Source: an uncultured Eggerthellaceae bacterium
GTDB lineage: Bacteria; Actinomycetota; Coriobacteriia; Coriobacteriales; Eggerthellaceae
Direction of reading: 5' to 3'
Assembly (NCBI GenBank): GCA_934648845.1
Contig: CAKUFS010000038.1
Location: forward strand, 1 to 14,545
Length of the DNA: 14,545 bases
The notes beneath the pieces are model-generated. The model saw nothing but the letters and a program-made list of their open reading frames with translations. It did not search any database and was not told where the DNA came from. The position numbers were made by a program, and so were the translations under genes. This document shows, piece after piece, positions 5,981-13,495 of this stretch; position 1 is the stretch's first letter; each line of letters starts with the position of its first letter.

Positions 5981-7459
5981 TTAGCCCTGCACGACCTCCA
6001 CAGATCCTACCGCTTCGCGCAACGCATACGCCTTCTGCAGCGTTTCCTGGTACTCGAAATCAAAATCCGACTCAGCGGTAATGCCGCCGCCCACGCCCAA
6101 CGTGGCCACTCCATCGCGGCAGACCAGCGTGCGAATAACCACGTTCAAATCGCAGCCGCCCGCATTCGAGAAGTAGCCAATGCTGCCCGTGTACAAACCG
6201 CGCGCACTGCGCTCCAGCTCGTCGATAATCTCCATCGCGCGAATCTTCGGCGCACCGGTAATCGAGCCGCTTGGGAAAGCATTGCGCACCACATCAAGCG
6301 CCGATGCATCTTCGCGAAGCTGCCCTTCCACCGTTGCGACCAGGTGAAACACCGTTGGATACGTTTCCACGGTAAACTCGGGATGCGTATACACCGTGCC
6401 CGGCCTGCACGAAAGCGACAGGTCGTTTCGCTCCAAATCCACAATCATCAGAAGCTCGCTATTGTCTTTCGGGCTGGCGAAGAGCTCATCGCGATTGCAC
6501 GCATCTTCATCGGGCGTCTTCCCGCGCGGCCGTGTGCCTTTAATCGGTCGCGTTACCGCATGACCGCCGCGCACGAACAGGAACCGCTCCATACTTGAAC
6601 AGCACACATCGAACCCGAGTCCGTGCAGATACGCCGAAAACGGCGCGGGATTGAAAGTGCGCAGGTAGCGGTACAAATCGTAAGGCGGCTGCGGCGCGTC
6701 CATGGCGAGCTGCTGCGTCATGTTCGCCACGTAAATGTGACCATCCAGCATGTACTCCACCATACGGTCAAGCGCCCGCTGATAATCCCGCTCGGTGAAG
6801 CGCGACGTGAAGCTTGCCAGCGTCGAGCCACGCGAAGACACGGGGGCAGGCGGCGCGGAAGCAACCAGGGATTCCACCCACACACGCGCTTCATCAGCGG
6901 AAACAGTCTGACCTTGCGCGCTGGCGTAGAGTTTTTGCTGTTCGTGATCCTCGATGAGCAGCACGTCGTAGAACACCATCTGCGCCTCGGGCATGGCAGG
7001 TGCGCAAGGGACCACAGGGGCTGCAGGACACGAAGCATCCGAAGCCTCAGCAGCAGAAATCTTACCGACACCAAGAGCGCGCTCCGCCCCGCAAGCATCC
7101 GACTCGCCGAACGGCGCATGACGGGTTGGCACGCCGTCCAACGCACGTCCGAAATCATAACCGAGGTATCCCAACGCGCCCCCTATCAGGGGAAGATGCG
7201 TTTCGTTGGGCTCTTGATGCGTGCGCAGCGCGGCATCCAACACGTCAAAAAACGCAGCATCCGCTGGTGCTCCGTTCACCAAACACCGACCGTCAACCTG
7301 CTCAATGGCAAGAAACGGCTTGCACCCAACAATCGAGAATCGTCCCTGTTCACCCTGCTCTGATGAATCCAAGAACGCAACTTGATCATTATCCTTCAGC
7401 AATTCGAAAACAGCGCTCAGCGGCTTATAACCGCTTACCTCCCAAACAGTTGACCCCAT
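5981..7459 (-). CDS. pabB: Aminodeoxychorismate synthase component I
   Basis: PabB condenses chorismate with PabA-derived ammonia to give 4-amino-4-deoxychorismate, the first step toward pABA and folate. The 492-residue protein has the anthranilate-synthase-I-like N-terminal domain and the chorismate-binding domain from about residue 220. K307 in RPIKGTRPRG is the PIKGT lysine that separates PabB from TrpE (PIAGT). Other family motifs are IVDLERNDLS, FPSGSITGAPKIRAMEIIDE, YTGSIGYF and GGGITAESDFDFEYQET. Residues about 118-158 are an Ala/Cys/Pro-rich insert in the N-terminal domain. The ATG at 7459 is fixed by AGGAGG 7 nt upstream, although the frame stays open to 7540. Its start lies inside the last 25 nt of pabC, implying translational coupling. 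It is the third gene of pabA-pabC-pabB. Confidence 0.95.
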   Translation of the reverse strand: MGSTVWEVSGYKPLSAVFELLKDNDQVAFLDSSEQGEQGRFSIVGCKPFLAIEQVDGRCLVNGAPADAAFFDVLDAALRTHQEPNETHLPLIGGALGYLGYDFGRALDGVPTRHAPFGESDACGAERALGVGKISAAEASDASCPAAPVVPCAPAMPEAQMVFYDVLLIEDHEQQKLYASAQGQTVSADEARVWVESLVASAPPAPVSSRGSTLASFTSRFTERDYQRALDRMVEYMLDGHIYVANMTQQLAMDAPQPPYDLYRYLRTFNPAPFSAYLHGLGFDVCCSSMERFLFVRGGHAVTRPIKGTRPRGKTPDEDACNRDELFASPKDNSELLMIVDLERNDLSLSCRPGTVYTHPEFTVETYPTVFHLVATVEGQLREDASALDVVRNAFPSGSITGAPKIRAMEIIDELERSARGLYTGSIGYFSNAGGCDLNVVIRTLVCRDGVATLGVGGGITAESDFDFEYQETLQKAYALREAVGSVEVVQG

Positions 7460-8325
7460 GGATCTTCCTCCTGTTTCCAGCGCGCGCACATCGCACGTAC
7501 TTCTTCCCGATACGCCTTGTTTACCTGGCATGTTACGCATTGCGTCGCGCGTTGTGTTTCCTGCTGCGCCGCACGCTGTGCCGTCCGCTGCACCTCTCGG
7601 TGCTCATCCGCACAATCATTGCCGCATGCAATGCTCCGGCCATCAATGCTGCGCACTGGCATTGCTCCCATCAGGGAGTTCGTCAGGAATACTTCATCTG
7701 CCTGCATGAGCTCTTCGGGCGAAAGAGGACGCTCTTTCGCTCCCGTAACGCGCAACGCATAGTTACGCATAACACCGGGAAGCAGCCCGCACAACACCGG
7801 CGGTGTAACCACTTCGCCCTGAATCACGGCGAAGATGTTGCTTGTCGCCCCTTCCGCCACCTGGCCTTTTGTGTTCAAAAAGAGCGGCTCGTCAATGCCG
7901 TGCGCAGTAGCAGCACGTTTTTGCAAAATGCAGTCGCCGTAGTTGAGGGTCTTCATTGCCACCAGCGGCGATGTCTCATTTCGACGCACTTCGCTGAACG
8001 CGCACGTAAAACCAGCGGCGCGGCGCGCATCGTTATACGTGTTCGCGCGAACCGTGGCAAAGCGGTTCTTCTCCGTTACAACCAGCTTGAGCACCTTGCT
8101 GCCCGCGATTGCATTGCCCTGGCACGCGTTACGCGCAAGGTCCACCAGCTCACGCGGCTCAGCAGTAATACCCAAACGCTCAAGCGAAGCCATCATGCGC
8201 GCAAGATGCTCGCGAAAGAAGATAGGCACACCCTGTTCAAGTGCTATGGTTTCAAAAACACCAAGACCAAAAAAGAAGCCGTCATCAGGTGTTATCTGAT
8301 TAAGCGTGCTGGAATGATTAGACAT
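7435..8325 (-). CDS. pabC: 4-amino-4-deoxychorismate lyase (PLP fold type IV)
   Basis: PabC removes pyruvate from 4-amino-4-deoxychorismate to release 4-aminobenzoate. The 296-residue protein is a fold-type-IV PLP enzyme. It has DDGFFFGLGVFETI near the N-terminus, R39-E-H for phosphate contact, the likely Schiff-base lysine K125 (MKTLNYGD), E159-G-A-T-S-N-I-F, the LLPGVMR motif at 182-188, and FLTNSLMGAMPV typical of PabC. Branched-chain or D-amino-acid aminotransferases share the fold, but the neighbours and the TNSLMG motif favour PabC. Residues about 236-268 are a Gln/Arg/Thr/Ala-rich insert before the C-terminal helix. The ATG at 8325 follows AAGGAAG by 6 nt and overlaps the pabA stop by 8 nt. 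The 3' end overlaps pabB by 25 nt. Confidence 0.92.
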   Translation of the reverse strand: MSNHSSTLNQITPDDGFFFGLGVFETIALEQGVPIFFREHLARMMASLERLGITAEPRELVDLARNACQGNAIAGSKVLKLVVTEKNRFATVRANTYNDARRAAGFTCAFSEVRRNETSPLVAMKTLNYGDCILQKRAATAHGIDEPLFLNTKGQVAEGATSNIFAVIQGEVVTPPVLCGLLPGVMRNYALRVTGAKERPLSPEELMQADEVFLTNSLMGAMPVRSIDGRSIACGNDCADEHREVQRTAQRAAQQETQRATQCVTCQVNKAYREEVRAMCARWKQEEDPWGQLFGR

Positions 8326-9094
8326 ACAGCACTTCCTTTTCTGTTGCACGCTTGGCAGCGCCCTCGCTCAAGCACAACCACTCGGCGCCGGCCGCTTCCC
8401 CGCCGCGCACGCCTTCCCCTGCACCTGCGCACGCACCAACGCCTTCCCCAGCACCTTGGCCGGCCGCGCCCCCAGCATCCGTTGCATTCCCGGCACCTGC
8501 CGCAGTGACGCCGGCGCATACGTCCATAAAGTTCGCAATCAACTCGCGCCCGTAGCGCGTGCGCGCCGCCTCGGGATGAAACTGCACGCCGTAAAGCGGC
8601 AGGTCAGAATGACGAAGTGCCATGACCGCACCATCTTCCGTATGCGCATCTACCTGCAGAAACGGCGGCAGGGTATCCTCTCGAACAACCAGCGAATGAT
8701 AGCGTGTAACGGGAAATTCGCACGGCAACCCGACAAACAGCCCCTTGCCGTTCGCGTGCAGCGACGACACCTTCCCGTGCATCGGACGATGCCCCCGCGT
8801 CACGTACGCGCCATAGACGTTCGCCAGAATCTGATGTCCCAAGCACACACCCAGCAAAGGCACCTGCTGAGCGGCTGCCCATTGGACAATCTCTTTGCAA
8901 TTACCGCAATCATCAGGGTTTTTAGGACCCGGTGAAATAATGATTCCCTCTAAGTTGCCTGCCTGATGCAGCGTGCGCACCAAAGCAGCATCAACGTCAT
9001 CCTTGCGCAGCGTGAGCACATCTGCGCTCAACTCGGCAAAATAACTTGCCAGCATAGCTGTGAAAGAATCGTAATTGTCAACCATCAAGTACAT
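8318..9094 (-). CDS. pabA: Aminodeoxychorismate synthase component II (glutamine amidotransferase)
   Basis: PabA hydrolyses glutamine and channels ammonia to PabB. The class-I glutamine amidotransferase triad is visible: nucleophile C84 in GVCLGHQ, and H173 and E175 in VQFHPEA. DNYDSFT at the N-terminus and IISPGPKNP at 52-60 are typical of the PabA/TrpG family. The role as PabA rather than TrpG follows from the adjacent pabC and pabB (an amphibolic enzyme cannot be excluded). The family is usually about 190 residues; this protein is 258. The extra part, about 195-258, is an Ala/Gly-rich low-complexity tail containing a 10-residue tandem duplication. The ATG at 9094 is preceded by GAAAGGG, 8 nt away, inside a perfect hairpin. 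It is the first gene of the pab operon, behind a leader or intergenic region with a terminator. Confidence 0.92.
   Translation of the reverse strand: MYLMVDNYDSFTAMLASYFAELSADVLTLRKDDVDAALVRTLHQAGNLEGIIISPGPKNPDDCGNCKEIVQWAAAQQVPLLGVCLGHQILANVYGAYVTRGHRPMHGKVSSLHANGKGLFVGLPCEFPVTRYHSLVVREDTLPPFLQVDAHTEDGAVMALRHSDLPLYGVQFHPEAARTRYGRELIANFMDVCAGVTAAGAGNATDAGGAAGQGAGEGVGACAGAGEGVRGGEAAGAEWLCLSEGAAKRATEKEVLYV
8409..8456. repeat. 30-bp-period tandem duplication in the pabA 3' end
   Basis: An 18-bp unit (8409-8426) recurs at 8439-8456 with 17 of 18 bases identical, a period of 30 bp or 10 codons. In protein it gives GAGEGVGACA followed by GAGEGVRGGE. It lies in the low-complexity tail of PabA and looks like a recent slippage duplication. 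Confidence 0.75.
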
Positions 9095-9095
9095 G

Positions 9096-9112
9096 CGAGA
9101 AACCCTTTCTCG
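9096..9112 (-). promoter_or_regulatory. Hairpin enclosing the pabA Shine-Dalgarno site
   Basis: CGAGAAA (9096-9102) and TTTCTCG (9106-9112) form a perfect 7-bp stem with a 3-nt loop, ending 1 nt before the pabA ATG. In the mRNA the GAAAGGG ribosome binding sequence lies in the 5' arm and loop, so folding would mask it. This could tune pabA translation; it may also be chance. Confidence 0.4.
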
Positions 9113-9160
9113 TCAACGTTTTCCCTGCTGAAAAGCCTGTCCCGCACGGCATGCATTTGC

Positions 9161-9213
9161 AAATAAAAAAGACTGCCAAACGCGGCGCTTTTCGCGCTTT
9201 GCTTGGCAGTCTT
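9161..9213 (-). terminator. Intrinsic terminator (minus strand) upstream of pabA
   Basis: Read on the minus strand, AAGACTGCCAA (9213-9203) pairs perfectly with TTGGCAGTCTT (9179-9169), an 11-bp stem. The loop contains a smaller GCGC-GAAAA-GCGC hairpin. The downstream arm runs straight into TTTTTTATTT, a strong U-tract. There is no T-tract in the plus direction. It either ends transcripts from the cyd operon (cydC stop at 9572) or acts as an attenuator in a pabA leader, since a possible extended -10 (TGATACACT, 9295-9287) lies upstream of it. Confidence 0.85.
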
Positions 9214-9334
9214 CCTCATATCATTATCGGTGCGGCAAAAACCGCAGCGAGCCGAACCAGGGCACACCTTATTCAATTGCCTGTGCAGTGTATCACAATC
9301 AAGCCGCAATGAGCACGCCGAATCTCCGCATGTT

Positions 9335-9568
9335 AAAAAGTGACGGGGTCTTTTTCACATTTCCGCCCGCCATTCCGCTTGCACTGCTGAACAAACAGAA
9401 AAAAAACGACGGCAAGGGAATGGGCCGACGTGCGGCGCTTTCGATAAGTTGAGCAAGTCGCAAACCAGAAGAAGCATTATCCAAGCGGAGTCCGTTCGGC
9501 GAATCCCGCGCCGCCGCCACGGGCATGCAACGGACTGCCAAAAAGTGAAAAAGACCCCGTCACTTTTT
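9335..9568. repeat. 234-bp segment bounded by perfect 24-bp inverted repeats (REP/MITE-like)
   Basis: A 24-bp sequence at 9335-9358 (core GTGACGGGGTCTTTTTCAC) is repeated as its exact reverse complement at 9545-9568. The right copy is part of a further hairpin (GTGAAAAAG 9545-9553, CTTTTTCAC 9563-9571), ending directly beside the cydC stop codon (9572-9574). The 186-bp interior has open frames but no recognisable protein and no transposase. The form resembles paired palindromic intergenic repeats mobilised by REP-associated tyrosine transposases, or a MITE. Family membership is inference. Confidence 0.7.
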
Positions 9569-9571
9569 CAC

Positions 9572-11530
9572 CTACAGCTCCAATCCGCGGTCGAAAGCAA
9601 GCAGACGCTGGAACAGCTCGCTGCTTTGCGCGAGCTCTTGCGGGCTGCCGTCGAGAAGAATGCGGCCGTCTTGAACAAGCAAGACGCGATCCATGTGCTC
9701 AATGCCGCAAAGGTGATGAGTAACCATAATCACCGTGCGATCAGCCAAAACTTCGAAAGCTGTATCAAGCAACTTTGCCTCGGTAAGCGGATCAAGACTC
9801 ACCGTGGGCTCGTCAAGCAACACCACGGGCGTCTGCGCCAACAGCAAACGTGCCAGCGCTATTCTTTGACGCTCGCCTCCCGAAAATCTAAGACCCGCTT
9901 CATCGACAGACGTGTCCAGTCCATCGGGCAGACGATCCAAAAGGGGTTGCAAGCAAACTTCTTGCAAAGCCTTAATTGCCTGATCGTCCGTCACTTTTGG
10001 ATTTCCAACCTTAAGATTTCCCCTCAATGTTTGCGCAAACAGATACGAGCTTTGCTGCATATATCCTACGTATTGGTGGATACAGCCTGCAGCATTAAGC
10101 TGGACCGTGGAGACGCCACCCAGCGTGACCGTGCCACTGCTTGGAGCAAGGTCGCCTCGGATTAAATGCAGCAACGTTGATTTACCCAAGCCGCTCGCGC
10201 CTAGAATCGCAACTTTCTGCCCGCGCTCGATAGCAAGCGATACGTCGCTCAACAGGGGGGCGCCTGCGTCCGCGGCAGCTCCGCCGCCCGCTTCCCCGGC
10301 TACCGCAACGCCGTCCGCTCCCGCCATGCCATCAGCAGCCGCACCTGCGTCCACAGTCGCACCGCCGCCCGCACCTGCAACCGCACCAGCTCCACGCGCG
10401 TCGTACGCGAAGGAAACGCCATCCAGGCAGATATCCACACCCACCGGATCAGGGCACATGTCGCTCCCATCATCCCCAGCGGGTCGTTCGAACGCGTTGA
10501 ACCGTTCGATGGAATCCAAGTGCCCCGCAGCAGCAGCGGTTGCATCGGAAAGCGGTTGAAACGCCTCGAGCAACGGGAAGAAGCCCAGCACAACGGCAGC
10601 AATCCACGTAGCCGGCTGGCTATCCGACAACGAACCGGCAAACGCTGCAGGCGCCGCTGGATCCGCAGCACCGAAAAATCCACCCGCCCATGCCAGCAAC
10701 GCCACAATCATCAGGGAAAACAATGCGTCAACCAGCAAATTCCGCCGACGCGACGATGCCGCGAGCCCCTTCTCGATCCCATCAATCTCCCCCGCCACGC
10801 GGGACACGGCAGCCTGAAAATCTTCCTTTCGTTGCGCGCAAACCCAATCGCCAATACCCATCACGTTATCGTACGCGCTTGCGTACAGCTGGGCCTTGAG
10901 CGCCTTGACCCGCGCGGTGCGCGCACCGTTTACCAGCAGCGCTTGCAGGGGAAGCAGCACAGCAATCACGACAAACCCCACAAACAGCATAATCGCGCAA
11001 GGAATGCTCATGGCACCAACGGCAATCACGACCAGACCGCCCACAGCCCATGCGGTGACCAGGGGAAACACCGTACGCAGATACAAATTTTGAACATGAG
11101 AGATATCCTCGCTCAGCAAACCAAGCGCCTCGCCCATCCGCAAGGAACGCGCGCCAACAATGCGCTCTTGCTCAAGGGAGCCGTAGAGCTTCTTCCTAAG
11201 CGAGCTTGTCATACGCAGCACCCAATCATGGCTGGCCAGGCGCTCAAAATAACCGAAGAACGGCTTACCGATACCGAACAGCTGCACAAATCCAATGGGG
11301 ATATACAACGAGAACAGACCCATTTCGGGCGGCAACGAGGCATAGCTGATAAGGAATCCCGACACGAATATGAGCAGCGTTGCGAATAAAAGCGTGAGAA
11401 CACCCAGCCCCAGCGAAACAAGCATGGTCTTCTTGTAGCGGCTAAAATACGGCTTCACCCACGTATCGGTGCGCCAAATGCCCATCAGACGATTGAGCAT
11501 GTGGCTGGGCGCGCAGCTTTCCTTGCTCAC
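9572..11530 (-). CDS. cydC: CydC-type subunit of the thiol/haem ABC exporter for cytochrome bd assembly
   Basis: CydC pairs with CydD to form an inner-membrane ABC exporter for glutathione/cysteine and haem-linked maturation of cytochrome bd. The 652-residue protein has an N-terminal six-helix exporter domain (about 35-330) and a C-terminal ATPase. Walker A is GASGLGKST at 444-452, the Q-loop is near MQQSS, the signature is FSGGERQR from 549, Walker B is VVLLDEP at 569-575, and the H-loop His is 605. An Ala/Gly/Asp-rich insert of about 46 residues (379-424) sits inside the ATPase domain between its first two strands, just after the aromatic A-loop region (FAYD). The GTG start at 11530 overlaps the cydD stop as GTGA, with GGTGA upstream, so the two are translationally coupled. 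The stop abuts the inverted-repeat segment at 9335-9568. Confidence 0.92.
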   Translation of the reverse strand: MSKESCAPSHMLNRLMGIWRTDTWVKPYFSRYKKTMLVSLGLGVLTLLFATLLIFVSGFLISYASLPPEMGLFSLYIPIGFVQLFGIGKPFFGYFERLASHDWVLRMTSSLRKKLYGSLEQERIVGARSLRMGEALGLLSEDISHVQNLYLRTVFPLVTAWAVGGLVVIAVGAMSIPCAIMLFVGFVVIAVLLPLQALLVNGARTARVKALKAQLYASAYDNVMGIGDWVCAQRKEDFQAAVSRVAGEIDGIEKGLAASSRRRNLLVDALFSLMIVALLAWAGGFFGAADPAAPAAFAGSLSDSQPATWIAAVVLGFFPLLEAFQPLSDATAAAAGHLDSIERFNAFERPAGDDGSDMCPDPVGVDICLDGVSFAYDARGAGAVAGAGGGATVDAGAAADGMAGADGVAVAGEAGGGAAADAGAPLLSDVSLAIERGQKVAILGASGLGKSTLLHLIRGDLAPSSGTVTLGGVSTVQLNAAGCIHQYVGYMQQSSYLFAQTLRGNLKVGNPKVTDDQAIKALQEVCLQPLLDRLPDGLDTSVDEAGLRFSGGERQRIALARLLLAQTPVVLLDEPTVSLDPLTEAKLLDTAFEVLADRTVIMVTHHLCGIEHMDRVLLVQDGRILLDGSPQELAQSSELFQRLLAFDRGLEL

Positions 11531-13431
11531 AAGAAATCACCGCCCCTCATCTGCTTGACCAGGCTCGATAGCGCACCATTAGCTGCCAGAAGCTCGCAAG
11601 GGCGTCCGCTTTCCACAACGTGGCCGTCTTCGACAACCAACACGTAATCCATGTTCTCAAGCCAGTGCAAACGATGCGTGGCGAAAAACACCAGCCGATC
11701 CTCCATCAGGGGAAGCATGCGTTCCTTCAGCGCAAGCTCTGTCTGAATGTCCAAATGCGCTGTGGGCTCGTCGAAAATGAGCACTTTGCGCTGGGAATCC
11801 AAAAACGCGCGCGCAAGCGTCACGCGCTGCGCCTGCCCGCCAGAAAGCTGCCTGCCCTGTTGGCCCAGAAGCGTGTTGACCCCCTGGGGAAGCTGCGCCA
11901 CCGTATCTTCCAATCCCGCAAGCTTAATGGCCTGGTCAACGTCGTGTTCAGACGCGTCAGGCACGTAAAACGCCACGTTGTCGCGCAGCGACGCATTGAA
12001 GATGTGCGGGTTTTGCGGAATAAACGTGACAAGCTTCAGCCACCAGGGGTTATTCAGCGTGGGAACGCTTGCGCCGTTGACAAGAATCTCGCCCGCTGTG
12101 GGGTTCGAGAAGCCAGCAAGCAGCCGGGCCAACGTTGTCTTACCCGACCCCGACATGCCAACAATGCCCACTTTGCAAGCACCTTCAACGCGGAAATTGA
12201 CCTGATTCAAGGCGAAGGGGTCGTTGCTGCTGTGCTGGAAACCGATATCGCGGAACTCAAGGGTAGAGCCGTTATCCCAGTTCAGCGCATCGGATTCGCA
12301 CGGTTTCTCCGCCGCGCCCGCCGCGGGATGCGCGCCGCCTTCCTCTGCTTCACACGGCGCCCCCGCCGCATCAGCCGCCTGAGCGACAGGAAGTGTGTGC
12401 GACGCGCCGGACTCAGCACCTGCACACGCTCCTCGGATAGCAATGGACGCGCACGGCATCTGCACGCCTTCGCCCCCTATAACATCCAAGATCGAGGCCA
12501 GACTGTTGCGGCCATCCAAACTGGCATGGAAATCCGTGGAGTAGCGGCGCACAGCGGCAAAGTATTCCGGCACCATGATAAGAACCGCAAGCGCAGGCTC
12601 AAGGCCCACACTGCCATTAAGAAGCCTGAATCCCAGCATGATTGCCACCGCTGCCAGGGCAAACGTGCGAAACAAATCCAAAACCAGACTGCTCAACGTA
12701 GCCGTGCGCAACGTTTTGACAGTTGCAGCGCGGAACGCTTCGGAAACCGCGAAAACCTGATTCGCGTATGGTTTCGAGCGACCGAACGCCTTGAGCGTGG
12801 CAAGCCCGCGCAGCGTGTCCATGAAATGATTGGCCAGGCGGTCGTATTCCTGGTGCTGGGCCGACGCCTGGGCTTTTGCGTGGGCGCCCAGCAACTGCAT
12901 GTAGCCAATAATGCACGGCAAAATAATCAGCGCAATGATTCCGCTGATCCAGTCGGTGGCAAACAGCGCAACGGCAAGAATGACGGGGATCGCAATAAGG
13001 TCGGCAACTTTCGGCAAGATAATCGCAATGTAATTTCTCACGTTTGCCACGCCGTCGATAAGCTCCTGAACGGCAGACCCGCTTCCGCGGCGCTGCACGC
13101 CTGCAACTCCCTGCTCGTACGTCGCTTCGACCAACTGATCCTGGAGTTCCGCAGCGCGCTTGCGCGAGAATGCATCGGCCATTCTGCTACGCACGGCATC
13201 CAGCGCGTTGCGCGCGATAAATGCGGCAGCAAACCCAAAAGCACCTGGTAGAGCACCTGGAACAAGACTGGCGAACGCCTGCGCCACCGCACAATTCCAC
13301 ATCCAGGTCAACGCATCTGCAAGGCAAAGCGCCTGCACCACAATCAGCAGCGCATCGGCGCCGGCGCACACCAGAAGCAAGACGAACATGCGCCTTGCCC
13401 CCGGAAGATTCAGTATGTTGCGATCCAGCAT
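11527..13431 (-). CDS. cydD: CydD-type subunit of the thiol/haem ABC exporter for cytochrome bd assembly
   Basis: This is the partner of CydC. The 634-residue protein has the exporter membrane domain at about 15-315, including the characteristic HFMDTLRGLATLKAFGRSK. Its ATPase domain starts at about 388: Walker A GMSGSGKT 425-432, Q-loop IPQNPHIF, signature LSGGQAQR from 529, Walker B VLIFDEP 550-556, H-loop His 586. Between the two domains, residues about 325-385 are an Ala/Cys/Glu-rich low-complexity linker longer than usual. The ATG at 13431 is preceded only by a weak TAGGCTGGA. It starts 64 nt after the cydB stop. The CydD and CydC names follow gene order and the CydD-type membrane motif; either chain alone could be mistaken for a generic exporter. 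Confidence 0.93.
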   Translation of the reverse strand: MLDRNILNLPGARRMFVLLLVCAGADALLIVVQALCLADALTWMWNCAVAQAFASLVPGALPGAFGFAAAFIARNALDAVRSRMADAFSRKRAAELQDQLVEATYEQGVAGVQRRGSGSAVQELIDGVANVRNYIAIILPKVADLIAIPVILAVALFATDWISGIIALIILPCIIGYMQLLGAHAKAQASAQHQEYDRLANHFMDTLRGLATLKAFGRSKPYANQVFAVSEAFRAATVKTLRTATLSSLVLDLFRTFALAAVAIMLGFRLLNGSVGLEPALAVLIMVPEYFAAVRRYSTDFHASLDGRNSLASILDVIGGEGVQMPCASIAIRGACAGAESGASHTLPVAQAADAAGAPCEAEEGGAHPAAGAAEKPCESDALNWDNGSTLEFRDIGFQHSSNDPFALNQVNFRVEGACKVGIVGMSGSGKTTLARLLAGFSNPTAGEILVNGASVPTLNNPWWLKLVTFIPQNPHIFNASLRDNVAFYVPDASEHDVDQAIKLAGLEDTVAQLPQGVNTLLGQQGRQLSGGQAQRVTLARAFLDSQRKVLIFDEPTAHLDIQTELALKERMLPLMEDRLVFFATHRLHWLENMDYVLVVEDGHVVESGRPCELLAANGALSSLVKQMRGGDFL

Positions 13432-13495
13432 GATTCCAGCCTAACGCGGTTGCGGTCCAACGCCGTCACATTCGAGATTCGAGCATTTGCGCGCG

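Noticed and set aside
5981..7459. Anthranilate synthase TrpE instead of PabB
   Set aside because: The active-site motif is PIKGT with the PabB lysine, not PIAGT, and pabC is in the same operon with no trp genes nearby.
7000..8508. 502-codon plus-strand open frame opposite pabB/pabC/pabA
   Set aside because: It spans three well-identified overlapping genes on the other strand and its translation has no recognisable fold.
9085..9309. Possible leader peptide upstream of pabA
   Set aside because: The frame runs through the terminator and into pabA, is not enriched in Trp or aromatic codons, and has no convincing ribosome binding site.
9299..9541. 80-codon minus-strand frame through the 24-bp inverted-repeat segment
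   Set aside because: It starts with TTG without a ribosome binding site. Its C-terminal part is simply the translated repeat, and nothing resembles a transposase.
11620..13251. 543-codon plus-strand open frame opposite cydD
   Set aside because: It is antisense to a clear ABC exporter with all ATPase motifs. Its translation is Arg/His/Gln-rich without any domain, typical of the complement of GC-rich coding DNA.
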